A DNA stretch of 64,000 nucleotides from NCBI GenBank assembly GCA_900323505.1, contig OOIN01000020.1, positions 124,001-188,000 of the forward strand. Reading direction: 5' to 3'. A model generated the notes under the pieces. The model saw only the letters and a program-made list of their open reading frames with translations, did not search any database and was not told the origin of the DNA. Made by a program: the position numbers and the translations under genes. Source of the DNA: Ustilago trichophora (Eukaryota > Basidiomycota > Ustilaginomycetes > Ustilaginales > Ustilaginaceae). The number at the start of each line of letters is the position of its first letter. Positions within the stretch are counted from its first letter, which is position 1. Positions 32,048 to 42,307 of the stretch are shown here, piece after piece.

Positions 32048-32556
32048 ATGAAGCTCACCTACTTCGTCCTGATCTCGGCCCTCATCCTGGCAAATACTGT
32101 GAAAGGGGCCAGCGGTCTAACCTATGACGACTACTGCGTCCACAAACGCAACATTCCGGCAGATGGCTACTACGCGTGTATTCAATCCGAGGATGGACCA
32201 GTTACAAATGTCACATCCGCATTGGGTCATGTTGAAAGACTGGATAATCCCACAAACAAAGACGGTAAGTCTATGCTGGGCCTTTTGATGATATACAATC
32301 CAATTCTCATTGTGCTTCCTCTGTTCTACGGGTCATTTTGACCTTCCCATCAGAATTTGTCGTGGCATTTGGCCCAGGCGATTGGACCCAATGGTATGAA
32401 TTCGAAACGGCCAACAGGAAGATCTCAGTATCTACCTTTGGCACGATCAAGTCTTGTTTCTTGTACGAGGTCTTAAACAAGGACGGAAGCGCTGTTGTCG
32501 TCCCAGATGATCGATACTGCTCCGGAGACTCGGTACCGAAGATTCCTAAGCCTTAG
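32048..32556 (+). CDS. Small secreted protein, effector candidate 2
   Basis: Exon 1 (32048-32264) joins exon 2 (32354-32556) across GTAAGT...CAG, phase 1, to give 139 residues. The signal peptide is residues 1-20 (FVLISALILANTVKG). The mature protein shows YDDYC (C30), YYAC (C44), an N-glycosylation site NVT, and after the intron EFVVAFGPGDW, KSCFLY and RYCSGD. These are the family's four cysteines. It is the only plus-strand member of the twelve. Read without splicing, the frame stops inside the intron. Likely an apoplastic effector; a direct function cannot be assigned. Confidence 0.85.
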
Positions 32557-33298
32557 AAGAGGCATCTGCCTGAGAACTCCGCAACTCGTCTGCATCCATC
32601 CACGAAAAGGATGTATAAGTGCACGAGGGTGCCCTCTCACACCTTGTTGGAGTAATAGTTCCTATGTCACCTTCGATCTCCTCTCATTCTCACTTCAATG
32701 CTACAACACAAAGCACGAACAGGCTCATCGTGGACAGCTCAGCCCTGTAGCCGCCGTTAGCAAAGGAGTGTCATTTCAAATTCCACTGAACCAATTTCCA
32801 CCCTATCCAGATAACCAGTGTTTAGAAAAGTCGAGTGCGTGACATTTTACAGTGAGCCAATCTCCTTTGAGTTTGCGAGAATTCAAATCAGACACTGCTA
32901 CAGGTTCTAGCGTCTGACGTGAATGTATCCTCTGCGTTGTCTGGCGTAAATAATTTCCATCGTATTGAGAGAGAAAGACTGGCCTAATAATCTCCGGAAT
33001 CGTCGTCACATGGTCAAGGTAGCAGACGTACCTGAATGTTATTTAAGGACACAACAAAAAAAAAGTCTCAAAATCTCGGGTCTTCCGGCACAGCTGGTTC
33101 GTGCCACGGCACTTCACTTTCACAAGTTTGTGGATGAGGTCTGAAGTTTCAGCCATTTGGACTGGAGTACTCCATCAGCTATGAAATTGAATATGCCGTG
33201 AGTGATAAGCTCCGGAAAGCTAGATAGACTAGCATAAAAGAATGCGAAGCTGTGATAGAACACAGTCGATGCAGGCCCAAGGTGCAGGTACAGAGCGA
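32557..33298. other. Intergenic region 3' of effector genes 2 and 3
   Basis: No gene is seen. It includes the block TCTCGGGTCTTCCGGCACAG... at 33074-33119, which recurs at 34574-34619 3' of gene 4. The block contains a GGCAC...GTGCC stem-loop. Confidence 0.5.
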
Positions 33299-33851
33299 CT
33301 AGAAGCTGACAGGGGGATCACCTCGGCAATAGAGATTGAAAGAATAGTCTGCTGGATCCTTAGAATCTGCTTGCTTAATTCTGTATAAGACGCACCCCCC
33401 GGACTGTGCCAGCACGTTCACGTCGTGACCAGACATTGAGAACGTGAAGTTATCCTGAAGGCTTCCAAGCACGTACACAAACTCTGCTCCACGGCATCGT
33501 CAATTAAGACCCAAAAAAGGAAGAAGAAAAAATGGGTGAGACAGAAGTCGAATCACGCAGCTGTCCAATAGTGCGAAAGATTCTAAACTCACGTGACAGA
33601 TTGGGATTTCTCGGGTCGAGGGCGGCCTCGGCAAGATTGACATCGTCGACTTGACTAGATAACATCACGGGAGAACCTCTGCTTTCCGTTTGGAAGCAGA
33701 TGTATCGGACATCTTTATCAATGTTCGAGGAAGTCGAGCAATAGTCTTCCCAGAACTGCCTGCCTGGTGGAAGGGGAGGCGGAATCGCTCTGACCATCCC
33801 CACAAATGTGGCCAGGATGAAAGCTGGGAAGAGAACGAAAGCAGAGATCAT
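33299..33851 (-). CDS. Small secreted protein, effector candidate 3
   Basis: Exon 1 (33851-33593) and exon 2 (33483-33299) join across GTGAGT...CAG in phase 1; the product has 147 residues. The signal peptide is residues 1-22. The mature N-terminus IPPPLPPGRQFWEDYC is shared in form with candidate 4. Cysteines fall at C38, C52 (YICF), GGCVLY and YCRGD, the family's pattern. Exon 2 is 185 bases, exactly as in candidate 4, and starts QFVYVLGS. A GATATAAAC TATA-like box lies about 100 bases upstream. The gene forms a tandem pair with candidate 4, about 1.5 kb away. Confidence 0.85.
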
Positions 33852-34807
33852 ATTGAGACCGAGTGAAGCGAAATTTTAAATGCGTTCAGGAAGGCACTTT
33901 GTGTGTGATGCATCGATGCTGAAAAGGTCCAGGCAGGTCAGATTCCATGTTTATATCTGTTTCCACGGGCAAGCCTTCCACCTCCTAAGTACAGTCGTGT
34001 AGTGCTGTTCAGAACTGTGCAGTACTGAAACGCTTAATCCAACGGGCCACAAGGGTGTGGGTCATTCCCTCGTACTGACTAATCATGCATGACTGCTCGT
34101 CGTCGTGTTGCATTTTTATTGTATAGCGCACTTGTGTCACGGGTTACTGTGGGAGAAAGTTGCGGACTAGCTGCCGACTTTGTCATGCCCTCATGTGGGC
34201 AATGGCTGTCCTTATCATGCTCACAGACTCGAGTTTGCTCTGAGTTGCTAGCCCACGCGCTTTGCCTGCTTGAGGCTGTGTGAAGTCCCCACAAACCATA
34301 TGAAGCCACATCGCCTGGTGGAAACGTGGGCGTGACTGGATCCGTGGTCAAGGATTACACTCTTTCACCCACTCTCTTTATTCGTGACCACCACCTCTTT
34401 CTTGCTCTGTGACATGGGTCATTTTTTTGTCACCCTTTCCCTCTCTTGTCTTTGTGCTCGTTTGTTTCTTATGCATGTATGATACTAATATCTGCTCACT
34501 TGCACTCATCCGGTCCACCTTGCAGCTCCCAGCTTGGTTTTCACAATTTATTTCTTAGAAAAGAAAGTCAAAGTCTCGGGTCTTACGGCACAGCTGGTTT
34601 GTGCCACGGCACTTCACTTGGATCAGATCTCAAAATAGGCCACATACAATGAAACTTCAATTTGCTATGATATTGCAAACGAAAGCGGCAGATTGTATGT
34701 CGTGTGACAAGCTCGTAAAAGCCCTCAGAGAAGCAGCATCAACTACTACAAATTCGTTATGGGAAGCAAGCGATGAAGACAAGTTAAAGACTGCAAATAA
34801 GCAGCGG
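33852..34807. other. Spacer between duplicated effector genes 3 and 4
   Basis: No gene is called. The first part is the promoter of gene 3, with imperfect GTACAG/CTGTTC/CAGTACTG words near 33990-34027. The last part holds the second copy of the 46-bp block at 34574-34619. Confidence 0.45.
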
Positions 34808-35381
34808 CTAGAATTTCACTGGAGACCAACCTCGGCAGCGGATTGAGAACTTGGTTTTGGCTCGCTCACTTTCGTTATTCATGATCCTGTAGTTGACGCA
34901 ACCCCAGGGCTGAGCTGCCTGAATATCGACCACATGACGAGGGGTGGTAAAAGTAAAGCTGTCCTTCGAGCTGCCGAGGACAAATCCAAAATCTGCTCCA
35001 CCAAACGAACGCAGAATAGCATGAAACAGCGAGATCAGATTCGCAAATAAAGAAAAAAGAGAGAAGAAAAAAGAAAAAAAATCAGCACAAGATTGATACA
35101 GCTGTCAAGCAGTGCAAAAAGCTGCACTCACGTATCAACTCGGGACGATCATGGTCCAGAGCGAGTTCAAGGACGTTGACATCAGGACTGACATTTGTGG
35201 TGTCCGGATATCCATCGGTTGTCTCAAAGCAGATGTAGCTGGCATCGTATTGAATGCTGGAGAGCGAGCAGTAATCGTTCCAATGCTGCCTTTTTGCCGG
35301 AAGCGGAGGCGGTGCAGCACTTGCAATTCCCACAAACGTGGTCAGAACGAAAGCTTGGAGGTACAAGAAGGCGGCCTTCAT
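34808..35381 (-). CDS. Small secreted protein, effector candidate 4 (paralogue of 3)
   Basis: Exon 1 (35381-35132) joins exon 2 (34992-34808) across GTGAGT...CAG, phase 1, to give 144 residues. The signal peptide is residues 1-22 (LYLQAFVLTTFVGIASA). The mature start APPPLPAKRQHWNDYC parallels candidate 3, and the cysteines are C38, C51 (YICF), WGCVNY and IRCRG. Exon 2 starts HFGFVLGSSKDSFTF against QFVYVLGSLQDNFTF in candidate 3. The intron contains a polypurine AAGAAAAAA run on the genomic plus strand. Function is unknown; duplicate divergence suggests ongoing selection. Confidence 0.85.
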
Positions 35382-37341
35382 GTTGAGACTGAGCTGCTAT
35401 AGTTGAGCGGAGCGTTCAGGGGATAACTTATGTGCGGGGGAATCCTTACAGGGAGAAACTTGATGGGCAAAGTTACCGCAAAATCTGTGCCTATATATCT
35501 TTCCAAGGCGAACTATCCGGGCTATAAAGTACATGAATATATTGCACCGGTTGAGGACGCCGGTCAAACCTTTATCTTGACCAAGCACGCCTTGCATCTC
35601 AGCATTGTTATCAAGTATACTTTTATCGGTCTCGGCCATCCGTGTACCTATCTGTCGGAGGAACTGTGCAAATGCGAAATGCTGACTTCATCAAACCCTC
35701 AAGTGGGCGGCTTTCTTCACTCTTGTGCACACAAAATGCTCCTAACAAAGCAAATAAAGCCACATCACCTGCACTTACATGAGCTCAGTTCGCACGGAAA
35801 ACTGAGCCATTGTGATTGTACTGTATTCCGAGTCGTACACTATAATGTAGATTTTGAATTTGTGCTTTAGTACGAAGTTTGATCAAGCAAGGTGCCTATC
35901 GACCCCATCCCCATGTGAAGCCAGCAGCTCTGAACTCAGGGATATTAGCTTGTCCTGCAGTTCAGAATAGCTGCATGCAAAAACCCACTGCAGGTCGTAC
36001 ACGTAGTCCGAACTGCAAAAATGTTTTACCAGACGACACAGAGCAGACCGCAGATCCATTCTGAGACCGAGCAAGCGATCTGTAACGCCGCTTGCATTGT
36101 CTGTTCACTTTTTCGACGTTCTTAGCCGTTGGAACCGTCAAGGGCAAAGCGAAGGGTGGAGAGCATAACAGCACACGATGGTGACAACGCAGAAGGCGTC
36201 TTTGGGAACACAGTCATCTAATTCCGACCTCATCTGGTCTAACTAATGCTGCGACTTGTGCGCTCTTTGTCGTTGTCTCGCGCGAGCTCAAAAGTGTGGA
36301 CTTGGGGCAATGTTCAAATCTTTGCGTCCCCACAGCAAGCGTTAGGGCTGCAACCACATGTTTAATTGTCCGTGTCATCGAGGCACAAGTGTGGGACGCA
36401 CAGGAATGCTCACTTAAAGGCCATGTCACAGAGCAGTCGGACCGTTTGTCGCGACTTGGTGCAATTGCGTGATACAGCACCGAGATTAGCAGCCTCAGTC
36501 TCCTCAATCTGGGATGACGCCTTGTGCGAACATTCAACTGGCCTTGACATAGTCTCACAGTGAGATTGAGCCAGAAATCACATTCATTAGGCTTGTGCAC
36601 TGGACCTCGGACGCTAAAGTGCTTGCAGCTGCTCGCTGCACCACTCGAAACGCGCATTTGTTCGAAGATTTTCAAGTGCGACATCGGTGGCGTGTTGAAT
36701 TCCTAGCTACCTTCCTTACCCTGCTTAACAAATGTCCTTCACGGGGAAACTGAAAGGAAGCGACGCTGCCGGGATTGGACATCGTTCTTGCACACATCGA
36801 ATATCTTTCACATGCAGAGTCTGTGCTTCGGAAGCGGTCCAAAGAGCTCGAACAGATACAGGGCCTGGGAAAATTATTGAATAATTGATTTCCTCAAGTA
36901 GCTTAAACAAGTGGATCGGAAGGAGGATGCGCAGACATCTTCATGTGAAGGCACAAGCAGAAGGGAGCTTCCGTCCACAGGGCGCCTCATCTGAGCATCT
37001 CGCACCTAGAGAGACCACGAATGTTTTGTAGTAGGCTCTGTGAGACCTTCAGCTTCTCTAGCCGTGGTAGAGGGCAAATGACCAGATGCCAAGACACAGG
37101 CAGGAAGACAGGGTAAGAAGAGCTGGAATTGCTAGGTGCAGCTTGTCGATCACTGAAGAGCATATTCGAAGAAAACGAAGTATGACTAAGGAGGCAGAAG
37201 GAGGCGGGCGATAGAGGTCTGCCCTCCAGATGAGCCTCGCCGTTCAAACGTGCTGAATGGGTGATCAAAGACGGGAGCGAAGTTGAATGAGATGTAAGAA
37301 GTAAGGAGCGGGACGCCAGGGAACAACCGACGTTTCCTGCC
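35382..37341. other. 2-kb spacer between effector pairs 3/4 and 5/6
   Basis: A 146-codon frame at 35430-35870 and a 156-codon minus frame at 36214-36684 lack signal peptides, family motifs and plausible composition, so neither is called. From about 36900 the sequence is related to the region 3' of gene 6 (38640-39100), showing that the duplication of genes 5 and 6 included their 3' flanks. Confidence 0.45.
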
Positions 37342-37885
37342 TCAAATACGAGCGTGAGTCGTCAAGCCAGGGCCGTAAACAGCTTGGTAAGGTTCCTGAT
37401 CTTGCTTTGTGCTGGAAATAGTGTATTGAACAAAGACTTGACCTGTCATGTCATCCTGATACGGTTGCATGTCGATGCGGTGTGTGACCGTCTCTAAATA
37501 AGTGCTCTTGCCAATGGTACCCGCGAGCAGCACGAAATCTGGGACGTGAAAATAAAGAGAAGCAAGGAATATTCAAGTTGTAGAGCTTAGAGAGATGTTC
37601 TGCGATATGTTGAAGGGAATGCCTCGATCGAACAATGCGCTGCAACTTACGTGTGTGATCGTCCGACATGTACCCTTCCAGGCCGTCGCTACTGCCTTTA
37701 GTATGAGCTTGAATGTCAATGTTTGTATCGAAGCACACGATACCGATGTTGGAGGGCGGGTCTCCGGAGCATTCGCGGTTGACACGATCCTGGTCTTTCA
37801 CCCAAGAAATGACATTGGCGCCAACGCTGGAAGTTGTCATCCAAGCGGCAACTGTAAGAATGGTGATGAAGGATCGAGCCACCAT
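37342..37885 (-). CDS. Small secreted protein, effector candidate 5
   Basis: Exon 1 (37885-37651) joins exon 2 (37538-37342) across GTAAGT...CAG, phase 1, giving 143 residues. The start is the ATG at 37885, since it opens directly into a hydrophobic signal sequence (SFITILTVAAWMTTSSVGA); the longer frame to 38002 is leader. C39 and the VCF cysteine (C51) are present. The two exon-2 cysteines of the family are absent, so only half of the pattern remains. Exon 2 begins HFVLLAG and ends YGPGLTTHARI. A TATA box GGATATAAAG (37975-37966) lies about 85 bases upstream. Paralogue of candidate 6. Confidence 0.82.
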
Positions 37886-39114
37886 GACGATCAGAACTGA
37901 AAGCCTTTGAAAATGATTTGGGTGAGGAATCACATTCCTGCCGCATCTCGGCGAGCAGGTGGGGTCTTTATATCCGTTTCTCACCGCTTCAGTGACGTGC
38001 ACCTAACCTCCCTCCTTTTTGAGGGCACCAGTAACGGTCCTGATACAACGTCACCCTCGCCAATAGGAATCGTCTTTTTTCCGGCAATTTCGGCCGCCTA
38101 GGACACAAGACAGAAAACCAAATCGGCGCGGCTCTAGTGTGAGGCAGTGTCAGAAGGGGCTCCTGCACTTCACTGAATTAAATGTTTCATCACCAGACCC
38201 TAGAACAAAGCGCTCGGTGGGACGGACAGTCAAAGAGCAAGAACAGTTGTGGGTGGGTTGTTTCAGCCGACAATACAGGCCCAAGTGCAAATGTCACGCC
38301 ATCCGAGTCTGCCTAAGACTCGAGCCCGCAGAAATGCAGGGGTCTCTGAAGACTGGCTGGGCAGTCTTTTCTGTTTGATGTTTGTGGCATCAAGGTTGGG
38401 CGAACTCGTTCAAGCGCTGAAGTTCGCCCAAGGCTGCATCATTGCGTCTGCAGAAGACCCACCCCTTCTGTAACTCGCGTGGGGCCAGTTCAGCACAGCC
38501 ACCTTCATCTTTACGCACATTGCTTATCTTTGGGGGTCCGCGCTGAAATGATTATGCGTACAACACAGTCACAGTAGCACGGCGGCCCCATTCAAAGCCC
38601 ACATGTGCGGCGTAACACGTCATCAACTTGAGAAAGGCTCACTTTTACAAGGAACAAGACAGGCAGATGGGAGAGGCAAGGAAATGAATCTGGTAAGATG
38701 ATCAGGTGAATCGGATGCAGGAAGCGCAGACATCGTCGTGCGTTCACCTGCATGACTGAAGAAGACTTTACTCCACAGGGTACCCTGGCTGAGCATCTCA
38801 CACTGAACAAGAACATGAAATTGCTGCGAGGACTTCAGCTCTTCTGCCCATGGTCGAGAACAAATGACGAGCAATCAAGACAAACGTAGCAAGACAGAGT
38901 AGAAAGAGCTATATTTGATAAATGCTACCCATCGATGAGTAATGAAGATGATAGTGGCAAAGATTCAGTACAAAGACGCAGGTGGTCGAGATCTGGGTCT
39001 TGCATTGGTCTCTCTTTTCGCACGTGCTCCTTGTATGATTGTCGACGAGAGCGGGCTTGAGGATGTATATATGAAGGAGCGGGATGTTGAGGCGCGATCA
39101 ATATTTTTCTTGCC
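37886..39114. other. Spacer between effector genes 5 and 6
   Basis: No gene is called. It contains one copy of AAGGGGCTCCTGCACTTCAC near 38155, also found twice upstream of gene 6. From 38640 it carries the 3' flank of gene 6, homologous to the 3' flank of gene 5. Confidence 0.5.
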
Positions 39115-39639
39115 TCAAAAAGTAACATGTGAGCTGCCTGGGCCGTGATCAGCTTGGTAAACTTGATGGCCTCCAGGCCTGGAATAAATAAAGCATCGAA
39201 CATACACTACGCCGTCTTTTTTAATCGGATGCATAACGATATTGTGTCCAAGAGTATTGAACCAGACGTCTTCTTTCTCCGCAACTGTAATTACGAAATC
39301 TGTCGACGTAATAGAAAGGCAAACAGAAGAAGACATTAGTCGTTGGGTTCGAGAAGATGCGTCCTGATGACCAAAACCTTTATCAAATAGCTGCAACTTA
39401 CGCTTTTTGTCAGCTGAAGTTACCCCCACGAGGCCTGGACTGCTGTCAGCAGCGTGTGCTTGAATGTCAAAATTGACATCAAAGCAAACATATCCGAAAT
39501 TTGCGGCTTCGTTGTTAACACAATATTTCTTGTAGAAGTCGTCGTTTGGACCGAAAAGGATCGCCTGAACGCCAAGGCAGGAAATCATCATCCAAGCGAA
39601 AGCCACAAGAAGGTTGATGAAGGGTCGAGACACCATCAC
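39115..39639 (-). CDS. Small secreted protein, effector candidate 6 (paralogue of 5)
   Basis: Exon 1 (39639-39402) joins exon 2 (39299-39115) across GTAAGT...CAG, phase 1; 140 residues. The intron has no stop in frame, so the unspliced frame would give 174 residues. The signal peptide is residues 1-26 (PFINLLVAFAWMMISCLGVQA). Cysteines in the mature part are C40 (YKKYC), C52 (YVCF) and one in VYVRCF. Exon 2 opens HFVITVAEKEDVW, matching HFVLLAG in candidate 5, and ends GPGSSHVTF. The shared DIQAH motif after the VCF block ties it to candidate 5. A TTTATATCC TATA box is 90 bases upstream. Confidence 0.82.
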   Translation of the reverse strand: MMVSRPFINLLVAFAWMMISCLGVQAILFGPNDDFYKKYCVNNEAANFGYVCFDVNFDIQAHAADSSPGLVGVTSADKKRKLQLFDKGFGHQDASSRTQRLMSSSVCLSITSTDFVITVAEKEDVWFNTLGHNIVMHPIKKDGVVYVRCFIYSRPGGHQVYQADHGPGSSHVTF

Positions 39640-39868
39640 GATTAGAGTTGAAAGCCTTCGAAAATGCTTTGGACGAGAGAGGAATTACGTTACTGCCACA
39701 TTTCGAGGGGTTGGGGGTTGGGGTCTCTTTATATCCATATGTGCATTCCCATTTCGAGAGCACTTCGGTGCTGATTCTGCGCAACCTTTTCGAGAGACGT
39801 TGTCTCTTTCTGAAAATTTGTGACGCTCATTAAACGAGAATATAAAAAGGGCGTGGATTCAGTGTGAG

Positions 39869-39944
39869 ATGGAGTTGGAAGGGGCTCCTGCTTTTCACAG
39901 AGTGAAATGGAGTTGGAAGGGGCTCCTGCACTTCACAGAGTGAA
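39869..39944. repeat. 38-bp tandem duplication in the promoter of effector gene 6
   Basis: ATGGAGTTGGAAGGGGCTCC... occurs twice in tandem at 39869-39906 and 39907-39944, with two differences. A related single copy is about 260 bases upstream of gene 5 (near 38145-38185). Confidence 0.9.
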
Positions 39945-40014
39945 ATGTTTCAACGTCAGCGTCTGAAACAATGAGGCTTCTCGTCATGCTCTGGTGGGAC
40001 CGATAGCTACGGAA

Positions 40015-40195
40015 ATGCAACTCGTGCGGAAGGGCTAGAGCGTGCAGGAAAGCAGAGCTCGCCACGTCATCTCACCCACCTTCATTATGTTCTGGTTTCA
40101 TGTCACCTTTGTTTTATACAACCATCTTATCTCGCACTCGTCGCGAGCTATGCCTAGCGACTTTCGCACTTCCTACCCTGCTATCAGTAGCATTC
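40015..40195 (-). repeat. Dispersed repeat, copy D (inverted, partial)
   Basis: The reverse complement matches the right half of copy A: TAATGAAGGTGGGTGAGATG, GACGTGGCGAGCTCTGCTT and CTTCCGCACG. It lies head-to-head with forward copy B. Confidence 0.8.
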
Positions 40196-40227
40196 TCAAG
40201 CGTCACATCGAGTCACTCTGCTTCCTG

Positions 40228-40530
40228 GCTGAAGCATCGTGGGAAATTGACTGTGATTACGGCTAGACCAATGAGGTCTGATGCTCGACGAGGCTCCCAG
40301 CCCGCTGGTTGAGCGCAGAGGGCGAGTAACAAGGTCAATAGGAGGGAGTAGAGGATGGGAAGAAAGAAAACTGAGTTCGCTAGGCGAAGCCTAGCAAAAG
40401 GTAAATGGATGATAGCACGAAGGGAAGAGTGACTTGGGACGAGCAGCATAAAGGCATAATGATGTGGGTGATGTGGCGAGCTCTGCACGCCCAGACTCTC
40501 TTGCATTGTCGCTCGAGTTACATTTGCCCA
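40228..40530 (+). repeat. Dispersed repeat, copy B (3' of effector gene 7)
   Basis: It carries GACGAGGCTCCCAGCCCGCT, GAGCGCAGAGGGCGAG, the palindrome GCTAGGCGAAGCCTAGC (40379-40395) and TGATGTGGCGAGCTCTG, as in copies A and C. It ends 55 bases before the gene 7 stop codon. Confidence 0.85.
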
Positions 40531-40584
40531 CAGGTCCAATGACAATCGGAATGGAAAAGCTTGTCTTGCGGCGCACAAATATGT

Positions 40585-41175
40585 TCAGGGAAACACCGTG
40601 ATGAAGCCGCTACCGGGGCATGCTTCATAGGACTGGATATCTTTGACGATGTCTCTTTCGTCACCGTAACTAAAATCGTACGTCGAGATGGAGACATCGA
40701 GGCATGCAGGTTTTTCGCTGATATAGATATCGATGTCCTGAGCGTACACAGAGAAACCCCAGGGACCGCCCTGGGCCTGAGGAAGGTCAGTGGAAATAAC
40801 AAACGCTGAAGTGATCGTAAAATGTCAAAACGGGATTTAAGGACGGTTAGCTGCGATGCAAGATCACGGGGATTCCAACATTCGGAAGGCAAACACCTCA
40901 CTCGTTTCGTCTGTCGTCTTCCATCCGAAGATGTGATTCGAGGCTATTATATCCTCGACATGACCATTATCGATCTGGAAGCATGCAGTGCGCTCCGTAG
41001 ATTGAAGGCTCTGAGGCTGCTTGCAGTATTTGTCAACAAAGCTGTTGTCAGGAACCAAGCCACTCCAAGGTGATGGCCTGGCCCTCTCAACAAGAACTGT
41101 CGAAGGAGCAGAAAGAGAGGCGGAGGCCAAGAGTGCGACCGCCACAAGTGCTGCAAAGGGGGTTGTACGATTCAT
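40585..41175 (-). CDS. Small secreted protein, effector candidate 7
   Basis: Exon 1 (41175-40902) joins exon 2 (40805-40585) across GTGAGG...CAG, phase 1; 164 residues, the longest of the cluster. The signal peptide is residues 1-22 (FAALVAVALLASASLSA). A short pro-like region (STVLVERARPSPWSGL) contains a basic ER-AR site that a Kex2-type protease might cut. Cysteines are C51 (DKYC), C65 (TACF), PACLDVSI and EACPGS, the canonical four. Exon 2 opens TFVISTDLPQ and ends GSGFITVFP. It starts at 41175 because the longer upstream frame lacks family similarity. A GTATAAAAG TATA box lies about 115 bases upstream. Paralogue of candidate 8. Confidence 0.85.
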
Positions 41176-41716
41176 GGCGATTGTGGAAGTGGTCAGGGAT
41201 TGTCGGAACAGCGAATTGGAAGCCAAAGGTAGCGTTTGAAGTGGAAAGATGGTGTGGAAGAAGCAGAATGGAATTTTGATGACAGCTTTTATACCTGTGA
41301 CGTACTTACTGCTGAGCGAAAAAGCATCGTATACAAAGATGAACTGGCGCACCCCTCGTTGTAAAGAGTGCGTCTTATGCAGGGCCCACCACGATCCCGA
41401 CTGTCTCCACCTCTTCGTTGTCTTGCGCGTCCATTCCTTACAAGTACCTTCATCTCGCTCACAGCTCGTTTGGCACAGCCCAGCGATTTTGCTTCCCACA
41501 CCCTATCCACTTTCCCTTTGTACAAGTTGTCCGGTCTGAGAGCATCTTCAAGCCCTGGCCCCACCGGTCGCGCAGCAGCCAGCGTTGTCTCACATCAGTC
41601 ACAAGCAATCGGTTCTCAAGCGGGATGGCGTTTGATGACAAGCAGATGCGTTGTTCTGCTCATCGTGAATACATAGTATTGTAGTCATACTGACTGGCTA
41701 CTTGCTCTTCAGAGCA
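41176..41716. other. Spacer between effector genes 7 and 8
   Basis: No gene is seen. The short frames on both strands have no signal peptide or family motif. It contains the promoter of gene 7. Confidence 0.45.
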
Positions 41717-42307
41717 CTACTGTAGGTTGATGACTTCGGAGCCAGGGCATTGCTCAAAAATGTTCCCTCCAACATCGATGCTTCTATCGCCGTCCGCCTC
41801 AAAGCTGGCGACGTGAACAGAGACGCACTGAGGCTGGCTCGCCTCAATTCTGACATCGTGTATGGCGGTAGCAAAGGTCCAGGGTCCATTACCGGCCTGC
41901 TTCAGATCGAGAGATACAACAAAAGCTGAGGAACGTGACAAGCGCATAGCAGCGGAGAAAGGGTCAGCTCTCTGTGATATTGCTAATAGGACGATCGAGC
42001 TCGGTGATATCAACATCAAAGCCGTCTTAAACATACCTTTACCATCAGCGCTCATGTATCCGTAAATGTGGTCCGATGCCGCCATGTCCTGCTTGATGTC
42101 TACTGTCGAAGTGAAGCACGCTCTACGGTCTACAGACCATTGGGTTGGGGGTTTGTTGCAGTATTCATGAACAGCGTCATCGTTGACATTCAGTCCAGCC
42201 CAGGGAGCAGGCGTGGCCCTCTTTACAAAGACTGACGAAGGCGAAGCGAAAGCTTGAGTCAACAGAGTGATGGCAGTGAGAGCCACGAAAGGGGTGCTGG
42301 GCGTCAT
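41717..42307 (-). CDS. Small secreted protein, effector candidate 8 (paralogue of 7)
   Basis: Exon 1 (42307-42037) joins exon 2 (41925-41717) across GTATGT...CAG, phase 1; 159 residues. The intron is open in frame, so unspliced reading gives a longer, false protein. The signal peptide is residues 1-21 (FVALTAITLLTQAFA). The region SSVFVKRATPAPWAGL repeats the KR/ER-x-PxPW pattern of candidate 7 and has a dibasic KR at residues 29-30. Cysteines: C50 (HEYC), C64 (RACF), PQCVSVHV and EQCPGS. Exon 2 opens AFVVSLDLKQ. Overall similarity to candidate 7 is clear over the whole length, pointing to tandem duplication. Confidence 0.85.
   Translation of the reverse strand: MTPSTPFVALTAITLLTQAFASPSSVFVKRATPAPWAGLNVNDDAVHEYCNKPPTQWSVDRRACFTSTVDIKQDMAASDHIYGYMSADGKGMFKTALMLISPSSIVLLAISQRADPFSAAMRLSRSSAFVVSLDLKQAGNGPWTFATAIHDVRIEASQPQCVSVHVASFEADGDRSIDVGGNIFEQCPGSEVINLQ

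Larger units (their letters stand above)
39640..40584. other. Spacer between effector genes 6 and 7, rich in repeats
   Basis: It holds a 38-bp tandem duplication (39869-39944), an inverted partial copy of the dispersed repeat (40015-40195) and a forward copy (40228-40530). No gene is called; the short frames here share the peptide SRARHVISPTFIMFW with copy A, simply because the DNA repeat is conserved. Confidence 0.6.

Noticed and set aside
34633..34846. Short plus-strand frame (MKLQFAMILQ...) suggesting a broken thirteenth effector
   Set aside because: Its start resembles a signal peptide weakly, but it overlaps the 3' end of effector gene 4 on the other strand and has none of the family's YC/ACF context.
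35430..35870. A 146-codon plus-strand frame in the spacer after effector gene 4
   Set aside because: Cysteine content is high, but there is no signal peptide, no intron signature and no match to the cluster family.
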